In this document: one piece after another, positions 49,814-58,742 of the stretch | How positions within the stretch are numbered: position 1 is the first letter of the stretch | Layout of the letters: each line of letters opens with the position of its first letter | Assembly: GCF_003030345.1 (NCBI RefSeq) | Contig: NZ_CP028158.1 | Location: 4,092,001-4,156,000 of the forward strand | DNA length: 64,000 nucleotides | Reading direction: 5' to 3' | Source of the DNA: Plantactinospora sp. BC1 | GTDB taxonomy: Bacteria; Actinomycetota; Actinomycetes; Mycobacteriales; Micromonosporaceae | Position numbers and translations under genes: made by a program | The notes under the pieces: model-generated | The model's database searches: none | Seen by the model: only the letters and a program-made list of their open reading frames with translations | Told to the model about the DNA's origin: nothing

Positions 49814-50719
49814 CTATCGTTTCCGAAGACAGAGCACGAAGTCCAGTTCGTCCAGCTCGCTGTTGAAGAAGTAGAAGTTCGTGTAGTTCTGCACCTGGGC
49901 GCATTTGGTCTTAGCGTCCGGGGCGCCGGTGGTGACGCCGTTGTAGCGGGCGAGCACCTCGTAGGTCTGCGGTGCACAGCCCGTGATCGCCAGCTTCGGC
50001 GCCGCCTCCGTACCCTCGTTCCGGACGCACTGACCGGCCTTGACGAACCGCGCATCAGTGGAGGACGCGTCCGGCGCAGCCGGGACGCTGGTCGGGGTCG
50101 GCTCGGTCGGGGCGCTGGTCTGCTCGGCCGGCTCCTCGGTCTGCTCGGTGACCGGCGGCTGGGCGTCCGGCTGTGCCTCGTCACGGCCGAGCAGGTAGAC
50201 GCCGAGCGCCGCACCGCCGAGGACCAGCACCGCCAACCCGACCAGGACGGCGACGAAGCCCCGGTTGCCACCACCCTTCGGCATCGGGTCCGGTGCCGAG
50301 GTGGACCACGACGGGTCCGGAGACGGCGTCGCCCACACCGGATCGGCGTCGGAGGCGTTCCAGCCGCCCGGCGCCGGGGCGTACGGCGCGCCGGGGTGCT
50401 GCGGTGCCGGGGCGTGGCCGGCGTCGTGTCGCCGGGTCGGTGGATGACCGGCACCGGGTGCACCCGAGGTCGGCGCGGCGCCGGGGCCGGCCGGCCCGGG
50501 GTAACCGGCCGGATAGCCGGGGTGGCTGACCGGGGAACCGGGGCCACCCGGTGGCGCCGACGGCTGCCCGCCACCCCAGTGCCCCGCCCCGGCCGCCTGG
50601 TCCTGATCGCCCCAGGGGTCGACCGGCTGGCCGTACTCGTCGGTGGTCTGCCGGTCCGGGTCGTTCCACGGCTGCGACGGACCGGGATACGGTCCGCCGG
50701 GCGGTCCGTAGTTGGCCAT
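49814..50719 (-). CDS. LppU/SCO3897-like membrane protein 2
   Basis: 301 residues. Same architecture as its neighbour: disordered Pro/Gly/Ala-rich N-terminus (1-160), one membrane helix (GFVAVLVGLAVLVLGGAALGVYLLG), a Thr/Glu/Pro linker, and a C-terminal domain with cysteines in AGQCVRNEG, ITGCAPQTYEVLARY, KTKCAQVQN and DFVLCLRKR. The external domains of the two proteins clearly align while the N-termini do not, so they arose by duplication. Role unknown. Confidence 0.82.
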   Translation of the reverse strand: MANYGPPGGPYPGPSQPWNDPDRQTTDEYGQPVDPWGDQDQAAGAGHWGGGQPSAPPGGPGSPVSHPGYPAGYPGPAGPGAAPTSGAPGAGHPPTRRHDAGHAPAPQHPGAPYAPAPGGWNASDADPVWATPSPDPSWSTSAPDPMPKGGGNRGFVAVLVGLAVLVLGGAALGVYLLGRDEAQPDAQPPVTEQTEEPAEQTSAPTEPTPTSVPAAPDASSTDARFVKAGQCVRNEGTEAAPKLAITGCAPQTYEVLARYNGVTTGAPDAKTKCAQVQNYTNFYFFNSELDELDFVLCLRKR

Positions 50720-50804
50720 CGACTGTCCTCCTGGTACGGATCGGTGAGAGGCTCGCCACTCGCCTGGGACGTGCCTGCTGTGGTCACCGTAGCCTGACCC
50801 CCCG

Positions 50805-51920
50805 ATGAGCTCACCTCCCGGAAGCGCGCCAACTTCGCCGGCCGGCGCCGCGCCGGTCGAGCCGGAACGCGCCGCGCCGGTCGAGGCGGAACCCGTCGCT
50901 CCGGTCGGGCCGAGACCCGCCGCGCCGGTCGAGGCGGAACCCGCCGCTCCGGCGCCGTCGGCCCGCTCGGCACTGATCTGGACCGCGCTCGGCGTCGTCT
51001 ACCTGGTCTGGGGCTCCACCTACCTCGGCATCCGGGTCACCGTGGAGACCCTGCCGCCGCTGTTCTCGGCCGCCGCCCGGTTCGCGGTCGCCGCCGCCGT
51101 GCTGGCGGTGGTACTCCGGCTCTGGCGCGGCCCCGGCGGGCTGCGGGTGACCCGCCGCCAACTGGGCAACGCGGCGCTGGTCGGCGTACTGCTGCTGGCC
51201 GGCGGGAACGGGCTGGTGGTACTGGCCGAGTCGGGGCCGCCGTCGACCGCGGTCTCCTCCGGCGTCGCCGCGCTGCTCATCGCCATCGTGCCGCTGCTGG
51301 TGGTGATGCTCCGGGCCGGCACCGGGGACCGGCCCGGACTGGCCACCCTGCTCGGGGTGAGTGCCGGCTTCGTCGGCCTGGTGCTGCTGGTACTGCCGGC
51401 CGGCGGCGTCGGCGCGGCCCCGATCGTCGGGGCGCTGACCGTGGTCGGTTCCGCCGTCTCCTGGTCGGCCGGCTCGTTCCTCTCCGGCCGGCTCGACATG
51501 CCCGGTGACCCGTTCGTGGCGACCGTCTACGAGATGGTCGCCGGCTCGGCGGCACTGGCCGTGCTCGGCCTGGCCCGGGGCGAGATGCGCGGCTTCGACC
51601 TCGGCGCGGTGAGTACCCGCTCGTGGCTGGCGCTCGGCTATCTCACCGTGGCCGGGTCGCTGGTCGCGTTCACCGCCTACGTCTGGCTGCTGCACCACGC
51701 GCCGATCTCGCTGGTGGCGACGTACGCCTACGTCAACCCGGTGGTCGCGGTGACCCTCGGCGCGCTGCTGCTCGACGAGCCGGTGACCGGGCAGGTGCTG
51801 CTCGGCGGTGCGGTGATCGTGTTCGGCGTCGCGCTGGTCGTCTCCACCGAACGCCCACGCTCCTCGGCCGGTGCACGCCCGGCCCGCACCGCGAACCTGA
51901 GGCAGGGCGGCGGGACGTGA
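50805..51920 (+). CDS. EamA-family (DMT) transporter
   Basis: 371 residues from ATG 50805. A hydrophilic N-terminus of about 50 residues has EPxAPVExEP repeats. Ten membrane helices follow in two EamA halves (LIWTALGVVYLVWGSTYLGI, ALVGVLLLAGGNGLVVLAESG, ISLVATYAYVNPVVAVTLGALLL). DMT transporters export amino acids, metabolites or drugs; the substrate is not evident. Its stop overlaps the start of the prepilin peptidase gene in GTGA, so the two are translationally coupled. Confidence 0.9.
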   Translation: MSSPPGSAPTSPAGAAPVEPERAAPVEAEPVAPVGPRPAAPVEAEPAAPAPSARSALIWTALGVVYLVWGSTYLGIRVTVETLPPLFSAAARFAVAAAVLAVVLRLWRGPGGLRVTRRQLGNAALVGVLLLAGGNGLVVLAESGPPSTAVSSGVAALLIAIVPLLVVMLRAGTGDRPGLATLLGVSAGFVGLVLLVLPAGGVGAAPIVGALTVVGSAVSWSAGSFLSGRLDMPGDPFVATVYEMVAGSAALAVLGLARGEMRGFDLGAVSTRSWLALGYLTVAGSLVAFTAYVWLLHHAPISLVATYAYVNPVVAVTLGALLLDEPVTGQVLLGGAVIVFGVALVVSTERPRSSAGARPARTANLRQGGGT

Positions 51921-52705
51921 CACCGGGCGTGGTGGCGGCGGCCGGGCTCCTCGGAGTCCTGCTCGGACCGCTGCTGCGCCGAGAGATCTTCCGGTACGCC
52001 GTACCCGCCGCCGGCCCGCCGGAAGAGTCCCCGCCGCGCCCCGACGTCCCGGTCGGCCGGTCGGTCCGGCGGAGCTGTCCGCACTGCGCGGCGACGATCG
52101 GCGCGCCGACCCGGCGCAACCCGCTCGGCGTGCTGCCGCCGACCGGGCGCTGTCCGCGCTGCCGGGGAGCCGTCGGTCCGCGCGCCGGGCTGGTCGAGGT
52201 CGTCACCGCGACCGTCTACGCCGCGCTCGCCGCCCGGGTCGACGACGTACTCCCGCTGCTGGCGTACGCCTGGATCGCCGGTTTCGGCATCGTGCTCGGC
52301 TTCGTGGACGTCGCGGTACGACGGCTTCCCGACCGGCTCACCCTGCCGGCGGGGGCCGGTGTCGCCGGGCTGCTCGGCGCGGCCACCCTCGCCTCGGGCC
52401 AGTTCGGCCGGTACGCGGTGGCGGTCGCCTGCGCGCTGGCGCTGGCCGGGGCGTACCTCGGGCTGCTCCTGCTCTCCCCCGGCGGGCTGGGGCCGGGCGA
52501 CGTCAAGCTCGCGCTCGGGCTCGGCTTCGCCACCGGCTGGTACGGCTGGAGCACCGCCCTCTCCGGCGCGCTGGCCGGCCTGCTGCTGGCCAGCGGGTAC
52601 GCCGCCGTGCTGCTCCGGCTGCGCCGGGTCGGCCGCCGCGACCACCTGCCGCACGGCCCGGCGATGCTCGCCGGCGCACTCGGCGCCGTGCTCCTCGCCG
52701 CCTGA
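51917..52705 (+). CDS. Prepilin peptidase (type IV leader peptidase, A24)
   Basis: 262 residues from GTG 51917. An N-terminal zinc-binding loop has two CxxC pairs (CPHC about 54, CPRC about 76). The two catalytic aspartates are in FVDVAVRRLPDRL (about 130) and GPGDVKLALGLG (about 195). Six to eight membrane helices are predicted. The enzyme cleaves and methylates prepilin leaders of Tad or type IV pili. No pilus genes lie in this window, so the substrate is encoded elsewhere. It is coupled to the EamA gene upstream. Confidence 0.93.
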   Translation: MTPGVVAAAGLLGVLLGPLLRREIFRYAVPAAGPPEESPPRPDVPVGRSVRRSCPHCAATIGAPTRRNPLGVLPPTGRCPRCRGAVGPRAGLVEVVTATVYAALAARVDDVLPLLAYAWIAGFGIVLGFVDVAVRRLPDRLTLPAGAGVAGLLGAATLASGQFGRYAVAVACALALAGAYLGLLLLSPGGLGPGDVKLALGLGFATGWYGWSTALSGALAGLLLASGYAAVLLRLRRVGRRDHLPHGPAMLAGALGAVLLAA

Positions 52706-52738
52706 CCGACGAGGAACCCGACGCGCGGGCGGGACGGC

Positions 52739-55700
52739 TCAGAGCAGCCGGAGCTGGCGGTCCTTCGGGCGACGGGGCACGTTGTCGCCGAGCCGTTCGA
52801 AGAGTCCGGCGTCGATCGCGTCGAGGAACGGCGACGGGACGCAGTCCCGCTCCTGGCCGTGCCGCAGCCGCCGGCTCACGTGACTGAGGTAGAGCCGGTC
52901 CTGTGCCCGGGTCAGCCCGACGAAGAAGAGCCGGCGCTCCTCCGCCACCTCCTCCTCGGTCGGCGTCGAGCCGGGCCAGCGCAGCGGCAGCAGCCCGTCC
53001 TCGCAGCCGGGCAGGAAGACCACCGGGAACTCCAGCCCCTTGGCGGCGTGCAGGGTGAGCAGGGTGACCGCCTCGGCGCGCGGGTCGAGGGCGTCCACCT
53101 CGGCACCGGTGCCGAGTTGCGACAGGAACAGCTCCAGGTCGTCGCCGCAGCGCCGGGCGAGCGGGGTGAGCAGGTCGGCCGCCGTCCAGATGTCGTCCGG
53201 GCCGATCCCGCCGGTGGCGTCCAGGGTGGGGGTGGCGTGCCGCTCGGCGAGTACCTGCCCGGCGAGGCGTACCCGGGCGGCGACCGAGCCGCCGAGCCCG
53301 TCGGCGTGCCGCAGCTCGCGGGCGATCACCGAGACGCCGGGCCGGTCCCGCAGCCGGTTGTGCGAGCGCTTCTGCACCGGGATGTTCGCCCGGGCCAGCG
53401 CGTCCAGGATCGGCGCCGCCTGGGCGTCGGTGCGGTACAGCACCGCGATGTCGGAGAACGAGACGTCGGTGTTCCGGCCGTCGATCCGGCCGGAGTCGAG
53501 CGAGCGGTGCGACAGCCCGCCGACGAGTTCGTCGACGGTGCGTACCACGAAATCGGCCTCGTCGGCGACGGAGGCCGCCGGATAGCGGCCGACCAGCGGT
53601 GCCTCCGGGTCGAGCCGGGCCGGGTCGAGCCGCCGGCCCCGGACCAGCGTGCTCGGCGCGATCGCCTGCACGGCGGCGGCGAGGATCGGCGCCGACGAGC
53701 GGTAGTTGCGGGTCAGCCGGACCAGCCGGGCGTCCACGAAGTCCTGCGAGAAGCGCAGGAAGTAGGCCACGTCGGCGCCCCGGAACGAGTAGATCGCCTG
53801 GTCGGGGTCGCCGATCGCGCAGAGGTTGCCGTCGGCCGGGCTGAGCAGCCGGAGCAGCTCGTACTGCGTCGCGTCGACGTCCTGGTACTCGTCGACGAAG
53901 ATCCACCGCCACCGGTCCCGGTAGCGTTCGACCAGCTCCGGGTCGTCGCGCAGCAGCGCCACCGGCAGGCCGACCAGCTCGTCCAGGTCGACGAGGTCCT
54001 GGCCGCGCAGCAGTTTGACGTAGGTGGCGTCGTCGTCGCCGGCCTCGGCCCGCGCGGTCGCCCGCTCGGTGTCGTCGGCGATCCGGAAGTTCTCCGGCAG
54101 CCCGGCGGCCCGGGCGTTCTCCCGCAGGATGGTCAGGCCGAGCGAGTGGAAGGTGCCGACGGTGACGTCCTCGGCGACCGGCCCGAGCAGCCCGTCCAGC
54201 CGGTGCCGCAGCTCCTCGGCGGCCCGCCGGGTGAAGGTGATCGCCAGGCAGTGTTCCGGATAGACGTTCAGCTCGGCGCAGAGGTAGGCGATCCGGTGGG
54301 TGAGGGTGCGGGTCTTGCCGGTGCCGGGGCCGGCGACGATCAGCAGCGGCCCGCCGGGTGCGGAGGCGGCGACCCGCTGCATCGCGTCGAGCCGGTCGAG
54401 CAGCCCGGTGCCGACCTCCTCCATGCCGGCGAGCATCGGCTCGAACGGCTCGTGCGGCGACGGCGGCGGGGCGAGCGGCGGTGCGGGTTCGGCCGGCGGG
54501 GCGGCGGCCCGGGTCCGGCGGCGCGGCTCCGCCGGGGTGGCCGGCGTCGGGGCCGTCGACCGGGCGGGCCGGGCCGGCGCCTTCGGCTCCGCGGGCGGTC
54601 GCTGTCGCGGCACGGGTACGTCGAAGAGCGCGTCAGCGAAGAGCGTCTCCGCCTGCCCGGCGCCGCCCCGGCCACCACCGCCGGAGCCGGACGACAGTTC
54701 ACCGGGCTCGAAGAGAGTGATCACGCCGTACTCGCCGTCGTAGCCGGGGATCCGGCGCACCTCGCCGCGCCGGAGTCGGGTGATCGCCTCGGCGAGCGGT
54801 TCGCCGCCGACCCGGCGGATCTCGTCGACCGGCGTGACGGTGAGGATGTCCAGCTCGGCACCGAGCCCGGCGACCAGGGTGTTGAGCTGCCCCTCCACCG
54901 TCTTCGACTTCGGCCCCACACTGTTGATCTCACCGAGGATCTCAGCGAGCTGGATCAGGTGGGTGACCTGCGGCGCGTTCGCCGGCCGGTGCCCGTCCGG
55001 CCGGTCGGCGAGGTCCTCGACCCGGCTCAGTACGCCGACCGTGAGCGGCTTGCCGCACTCCGGGCAGCGCCCGCCCGCCTCCCGGGTCCGCTGCGGTTCC
55101 CAGTTGACCCCGCAGAGCCGGTGCCCGTCCGCGTGGTACTTCCCCTCCTCGGGGAAGAACTCGATCGTCCCGGCCAGCCCGTCCCCGGTACGCAGCGCTT
55201 CGCGTACCGCGTAGTAGTCGAGGTCGGTGGCGAAGAGCGTCGCCTCCCGGGCCAGCGCGGGCGGCGAGTGCGCGTCCGAGTTAGAGACCAGCCGGTAACG
55301 GTCCAGGCTGGACACCCGCCAGTTCATCTCCGGGTCGGAGGAGAGCCCGGTCTCGACCGCGAAGATGTGCTCGGCGAGGTCGGCGTAGCAGTCCGCGATC
55401 GCGTCGAAGCCGGACTTCGAGCCGAGCGCGGAGAACCACGGCGTCCAGATGTGCGCCGGCACGAGGTAGCCGTCCGGGCTGGCCTCCAGGGTGATTTCCA
55501 GCAGGTCCCGGGAGTCCAGACCGAGGATCGGCCGCCCGTCGGAGCCGATGTTGCCGATCCGGCCGAGCGTGGCGTTGAACCGGGCCACCGCGTCCAGGTC
55601 GGGCAGGTAGATCAGGTGGTGCACCTTGCGGGTCCGGTCGTCCCGCTTGTAGATGGTGGAGATCTCGACGCTGAGCATGTAGCGCATCGGACTCGCCTCG

Positions 55701-56020
55701 GCGACGCTGGCCAGCCGGGGTGGGAGCCGACGGGCGATGTCCCGTTCCGCCTCCGGGCTGAGCCGATAGAGGCCCGGCTCGGCCGGGTGCAGCGTCTCGC
55801 GCAGGTGCTCGTACCAGGCGGGGTGGGTGAAGTCACCGGTGCCGAGCAGGCTGATCCCCTTGCGCCGGGCCCACCAGGCGAGATTCGGCATCGTCAGGTC
55901 ACGGCTGCACGCGCGGGAGTATTTCGAGTGGATGTGCAGGTCCGCGACGAAGGGCACGGCGGCGGAGGGGGAGCCGTCAGCGGGTGCGGCGCGCAACGGA
56001 GACACGCCGCATCCTGTCAT
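52739..56020 (-). CDS. Fusion of EndoQ-like PHP nuclease and UvrD/PcrA helicase
   Basis: 1093 residues from ATG 56020. The N-terminal part (about 20-440) is a PHP phosphoesterase of the EndoQ type: metal residues in DLHIHSKYS (Asp27, His29, His31), GTGDFTHP, VEIST, HHLIYLP, PAHIWTPWFSALGSKSGF and SNSDAHSP, then a zinc finger (Cys in LCGVNW, CPEC). A Pro/Ala linker follows (about 440-530). The rest is a superfamily 1 helicase: GPGTGKTRTLTHR, DEYQDVDATQ, GDPDQAIYSFRGA, TRNYRS, LTLHAAKGLEF and FVGLTRAQDRL. EndoQ nicks DNA 5' to deaminated bases; a joined helicase could displace the cut strand. The activity of the fusion is inference. Confidence 0.9.
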   Translation of the reverse strand: MTGCGVSPLRAAPADGSPSAAVPFVADLHIHSKYSRACSRDLTMPNLAWWARRKGISLLGTGDFTHPAWYEHLRETLHPAEPGLYRLSPEAERDIARRLPPRLASVAEASPMRYMLSVEISTIYKRDDRTRKVHHLIYLPDLDAVARFNATLGRIGNIGSDGRPILGLDSRDLLEITLEASPDGYLVPAHIWTPWFSALGSKSGFDAIADCYADLAEHIFAVETGLSSDPEMNWRVSSLDRYRLVSNSDAHSPPALAREATLFATDLDYYAVREALRTGDGLAGTIEFFPEEGKYHADGHRLCGVNWEPQRTREAGGRCPECGKPLTVGVLSRVEDLADRPDGHRPANAPQVTHLIQLAEILGEINSVGPKSKTVEGQLNTLVAGLGAELDILTVTPVDEIRRVGGEPLAEAITRLRRGEVRRIPGYDGEYGVITLFEPGELSSGSGGGGRGGAGQAETLFADALFDVPVPRQRPPAEPKAPARPARSTAPTPATPAEPRRRTRAAAPPAEPAPPLAPPPSPHEPFEPMLAGMEEVGTGLLDRLDAMQRVAASAPGGPLLIVAGPGTGKTRTLTHRIAYLCAELNVYPEHCLAITFTRRAAEELRHRLDGLLGPVAEDVTVGTFHSLGLTILRENARAAGLPENFRIADDTERATARAEAGDDDATYVKLLRGQDLVDLDELVGLPVALLRDDPELVERYRDRWRWIFVDEYQDVDATQYELLRLLSPADGNLCAIGDPDQAIYSFRGADVAYFLRFSQDFVDARLVRLTRNYRSSAPILAAAVQAIAPSTLVRGRRLDPARLDPEAPLVGRYPAASVADEADFVVRTVDELVGGLSHRSLDSGRIDGRNTDVSFSDIAVLYRTDAQAAPILDALARANIPVQKRSHNRLRDRPGVSVIARELRHADGLGGSVAARVRLAGQVLAERHATPTLDATGGIGPDDIWTAADLLTPLARRCGDDLELFLSQLGTGAEVDALDPRAEAVTLLTLHAAKGLEFPVVFLPGCEDGLLPLRWPGSTPTEEEVAEERRLFFVGLTRAQDRLYLSHVSRRLRHGQERDCVPSPFLDAIDAGLFERLGDNVPRRPKDRQLRLL

Positions 56021-56085
56021 GACCTTCCCGGCGACCGCGTGCCGCCACGCGCGAATGTGATTTCCGCACCCGCCGGGGTGTGGGG

Positions 56086-57381
56086 TCAGGGGGAGCGGAG
56101 TTCGACGAGGGTGACCTGCGGTGGGGCGCCCACCCGGACGGGTGGGCCCCAGAAGCCGGCGCCGTTGGTGACGTAGAGCTGGGTGCCGTCGATGGTGGCG
56201 TGCCCGGAGACGACCGGCTGCTGCAACCCGACCACCAGGTTGAACGGCACGATCTGGCCGCCGTGGGTGTGCCCGGAGAGTTGCAGGTCGACGCCGTGTC
56301 TCGCCGCCTCGTGCACGTTGATCGGCTGGTGGGCGAGGAGCACCACCGGACGGCTCGGGTCGCGGCCGCCCAGCGCGGCGTCGAAGTCGGGGCCGGTCGC
56401 GAACCCGAGCCCCTCACCGGCCGGGTCGTTGACCCCGGCGAGGTCGAGGGCGCCGCCCCGGGCGAGGATCTCCTCGCGGCGGTTCTGCAACACCCGCAGC
56501 CCGATCCGGTCCAGCTCGACCACCCACTCCTCGACCCCGGAGTAGTACTCGTGGTTGCCGGTGACGAAGAAGCTGCCGTACCGGGACCGCAGGTCGCGCA
56601 GGGGCGCGGCGGCGGGGCCGAGTTCGCCGACGGTACCGTCGACGAGGTCACCGACCACCGCCACCAGGTCGGCGTCGAGCCGGTTGATGGTGGCCACGAT
56701 CCGCTCGGTGTGCGCCCGGCCGGTCAGTGGTCCGATGTGGATGTCGGAGACGGTGGCGATCCGCAGCCCGTCCATGCTCCGGGGGAGTTTCGCCAGCGGG
56801 ATCCGGACCCGGTCGATCTGCGGCGGGCCGAGGGCGGTGCGGACGCCGTACCCGACGACTCCGGTCGCGGTGAGCCCGGCGAAGATCGCGGCGCTCCGGG
56901 CGAGCAGCAGCCGGCGGCCCGGGTCGTGGTCGGGCGCGGGTGCGGGTGCGGGTGCGGGCGTGGCTCCGATGTCCGTGCCGGCGACACCGCCGGGTGCGAC
57001 GTCCGTGCCGCCGACACCGCCGGTCAGGGCGCCCTCCGACTCGACACCGACCGGGGTGGCCGCCGGTACGACCGCCCGGATGCGGCGGCGCAGCGCCAGC
57101 CTGGCCACCAGCATCGGGATCTCCAGCACGGCCAGCAGGACGAGCAGATAGAACATGACGGCGAGCCAGAGGTAGCCCGGCCAGGCCAGCCAGTAGAAGC
57201 CCTGCCGGGTGCCGACCAGTGTCGCCGGGGTGAGCAGGGCCAGCACCAGCACGGTCACGCCGCCGGCCCGGCGCCAGCGCCCCGGCCGGGTGGTGTCCCG
57301 GACCAGCCGCTTCCAGAGGTAGAGGTGGATCAGGCCGGTGACCAGCGCCAACGTCCCGACGAAGCCGAGCACACCGATCAC
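56086..57381 (-). CDS. Membrane metallophosphoesterase, YaeI-like
   Basis: 431 residues from GTG 57381, seven bases after moaD, with GAGG upstream. Five to six membrane helices occupy about 1-195 with an Ala/Pro/Asp linker (PAPAPAPAPDHDPGRR). The phosphoesterase domain runs from about 230: SDIHIGPL (first metal Asp/His), VVGDLVDG, TGNHEYYSG, LLAHQP and LSGHTHGGQIVPFN complete the metallophosphatase set. Similar proteins cleave UDP-diacylglucosamine or lipid phosphates, but the substrate is not known here. It is the last gene of the moaA-moaD run. Confidence 0.92.
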   Translation of the reverse strand: MIGVLGFVGTLALVTGLIHLYLWKRLVRDTTRPGRWRRAGGVTVLVLALLTPATLVGTRQGFYWLAWPGYLWLAVMFYLLVLLAVLEIPMLVARLALRRRIRAVVPAATPVGVESEGALTGGVGGTDVAPGGVAGTDIGATPAPAPAPAPDHDPGRRLLLARSAAIFAGLTATGVVGYGVRTALGPPQIDRVRIPLAKLPRSMDGLRIATVSDIHIGPLTGRAHTERIVATINRLDADLVAVVGDLVDGTVGELGPAAAPLRDLRSRYGSFFVTGNHEYYSGVEEWVVELDRIGLRVLQNRREEILARGGALDLAGVNDPAGEGLGFATGPDFDAALGGRDPSRPVVLLAHQPINVHEAARHGVDLQLSGHTHGGQIVPFNLVVGLQQPVVSGHATIDGTQLYVTNGAGFWGPPVRVGAPPQVTLVELRSP

Positions 57382-57388
57382 GGGTGCC

Positions 57389-57652
57389 TCAGCCGCCGGC
57401 GAACGGCGGCAGGACGTCGACCGTGGCGCCGACCGGCAGCGGCGCCTGCCGGTCGTGCCAGGTGACGCCATCGACCAGGAAACTCGCCATCTTGAGCACG
57501 GTGGCCAGCCGCTCGCCGTGCCGGTCGACCAGCTCACCGGCGAGCTGGTCGAGGCTGCCGCCGCCCGGCACGGTCTCCTCGGGTACGCCGGCCGCGGCCC
57601 GCGCGGCGGCGAAGTAGCGTACGACCAGGGTCGGTGTGGAGTCCACGGTCAT
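57389..57652 (-). CDS. moaD: Molybdopterin synthase sulfur carrier subunit (MoaD)
   Basis: 87 residues from ATG 57652; the open frame extends upstream into moaA and is not used. Ubiquitin-like fold (TLVVRYFAAARAAAG, VDGVTWHDRQAPL, GATVDVLPPFAGG) ending in the Gly-Gly tail that carries thiocarboxylate to MoaE. Placed two bases after the moaA stop, so co-translated. Its partner moaE lies 13 kb away in the other cluster. Confidence 0.95.
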   Translation of the reverse strand: MTVDSTPTLVVRYFAAARAAAGVPEETVPGGGSLDQLAGELVDRHGERLATVLKMASFLVDGVTWHDRQAPLPVGATVDVLPPFAGG

Positions 57653-57654
57653 CC

Positions 57655-58725
57655 TCAGCCGCCGATCGCCGACATCGGCCGGGCCGGTTGCAGGAACGTC
57701 GGGTCGTCGATGCCGTGCCCGGCCCGCTTGCCCCACATCGCCACCCGCCACCGTTCGGCGAGTTCGTCGTCGGAGGCACCGCCGCGCAGCGCGGCCCGCA
57801 GGTCGGACTCGTCGGTGGCGAAGAGGCAGTTGCGCACCTGCCCGTCGGCGGTGAGCCGGGTCCGGTCGCAGTCGCCGCAGAACGGCCGGGTCACGCTGCC
57901 GATCACGCCCACCCGGGCCGGTCGGCCGGTGGCGTCCGTCCAGCCCTGCACGAGCCAGGTCTCGGCCGGTGCCCCGCCCCGCTCGGCCGGATCCGGCAGC
58001 AGGGTGAACTCGGCCCGCAGCGCGGCGAGGATCTCCTCGGCGGTGATCATCGTCGACCGGTCCCAGCCGTGCTGGGCGTCCAGCGGCATCTGCTCGATGA
58101 AGCGGAGCTGATAGCCGTGCCGCAGCGCGAAGCGGAGCAGCTCCGGGGCTTCACCGTCGTTGACCCCGCGCATCAGTACCGAGTTGATTTTCACCGGGGC
58201 CAGTCCGGCGGCAACCGCCCCGGCCAGCCCGGCCAGTACGGCGTCCAGCCGGGGTCGCCGGGTCAGCTCGGTGAAGCGGGTCGGGTCGAGGCTGTCCAGC
58301 GAGACGTTCACCCGGTCGAGCCCGGCCTCGCGCAGCGGCCCGGCGAGCCGGTCCAGCCCGATCCCGTTGGTGGTCAGCGAGATGACGGGCCGGGGCGAGA
58401 GCGCGGCGACGGCGGCGACGATCTCCGGCAGCCCGGGGCGGATCAGCGGCTCGCCGCCGGTGAACCGGACCTCGGTCACCCCGAGCAGGCGTACCGCGAT
58501 GCCGACCAGGCGGACGATCTCGTCGTCGGTCAGCACCTCCGACTTCGGCAGCCAGGGCAGCCCTTCGGCCGGCATGCAGTAGGTGCACCGCAGGTTGCAC
58601 CGGTCGGTGAGCGAGACCCGCAGGTCGGTCGCCGCCCGGCCGAACCGGTCGACGAGGCCCCCGACGTCCGGCCGGTCCGCCGACGTCCGGTCCGGTACTC
58701 CCCCGGATCGAACGGGAATGGTCAT
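57655..58725 (-). CDS. moaA: GTP 3',8-cyclase (MoaA)
   Basis: 356 residues. Radical SAM enzyme with the first [4Fe-4S] motif CNLRCTYC (Cys43, Cys47, Cys50), the SAM region FTGGEPL, and the second cluster in the C-terminal domain (CGDCDRTRLTADGQVRNC, about residues 283, 286 and 300). The C-terminal GG tail needed for MoaC-coupled activity is present (SAIGG). It converts GTP to 3',8-cyclo-dihydro-GTP, the first step of Moco synthesis. Start MTIPVRSGGVPDR at 58725. It heads moaA-moaD-metallophosphoesterase. Confidence 0.97.
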   Translation of the reverse strand: MTIPVRSGGVPDRTSADRPDVGGLVDRFGRAATDLRVSLTDRCNLRCTYCMPAEGLPWLPKSEVLTDDEIVRLVGIAVRLLGVTEVRFTGGEPLIRPGLPEIVAAVAALSPRPVISLTTNGIGLDRLAGPLREAGLDRVNVSLDSLDPTRFTELTRRPRLDAVLAGLAGAVAAGLAPVKINSVLMRGVNDGEAPELLRFALRHGYQLRFIEQMPLDAQHGWDRSTMITAEEILAALRAEFTLLPDPAERGGAPAETWLVQGWTDATGRPARVGVIGSVTRPFCGDCDRTRLTADGQVRNCLFATDESDLRAALRGGASDDELAERWRVAMWGKRAGHGIDDPTFLQPARPMSAIGG

Positions 58726-58742
58726 CGCTCGACGGTAGCGCG

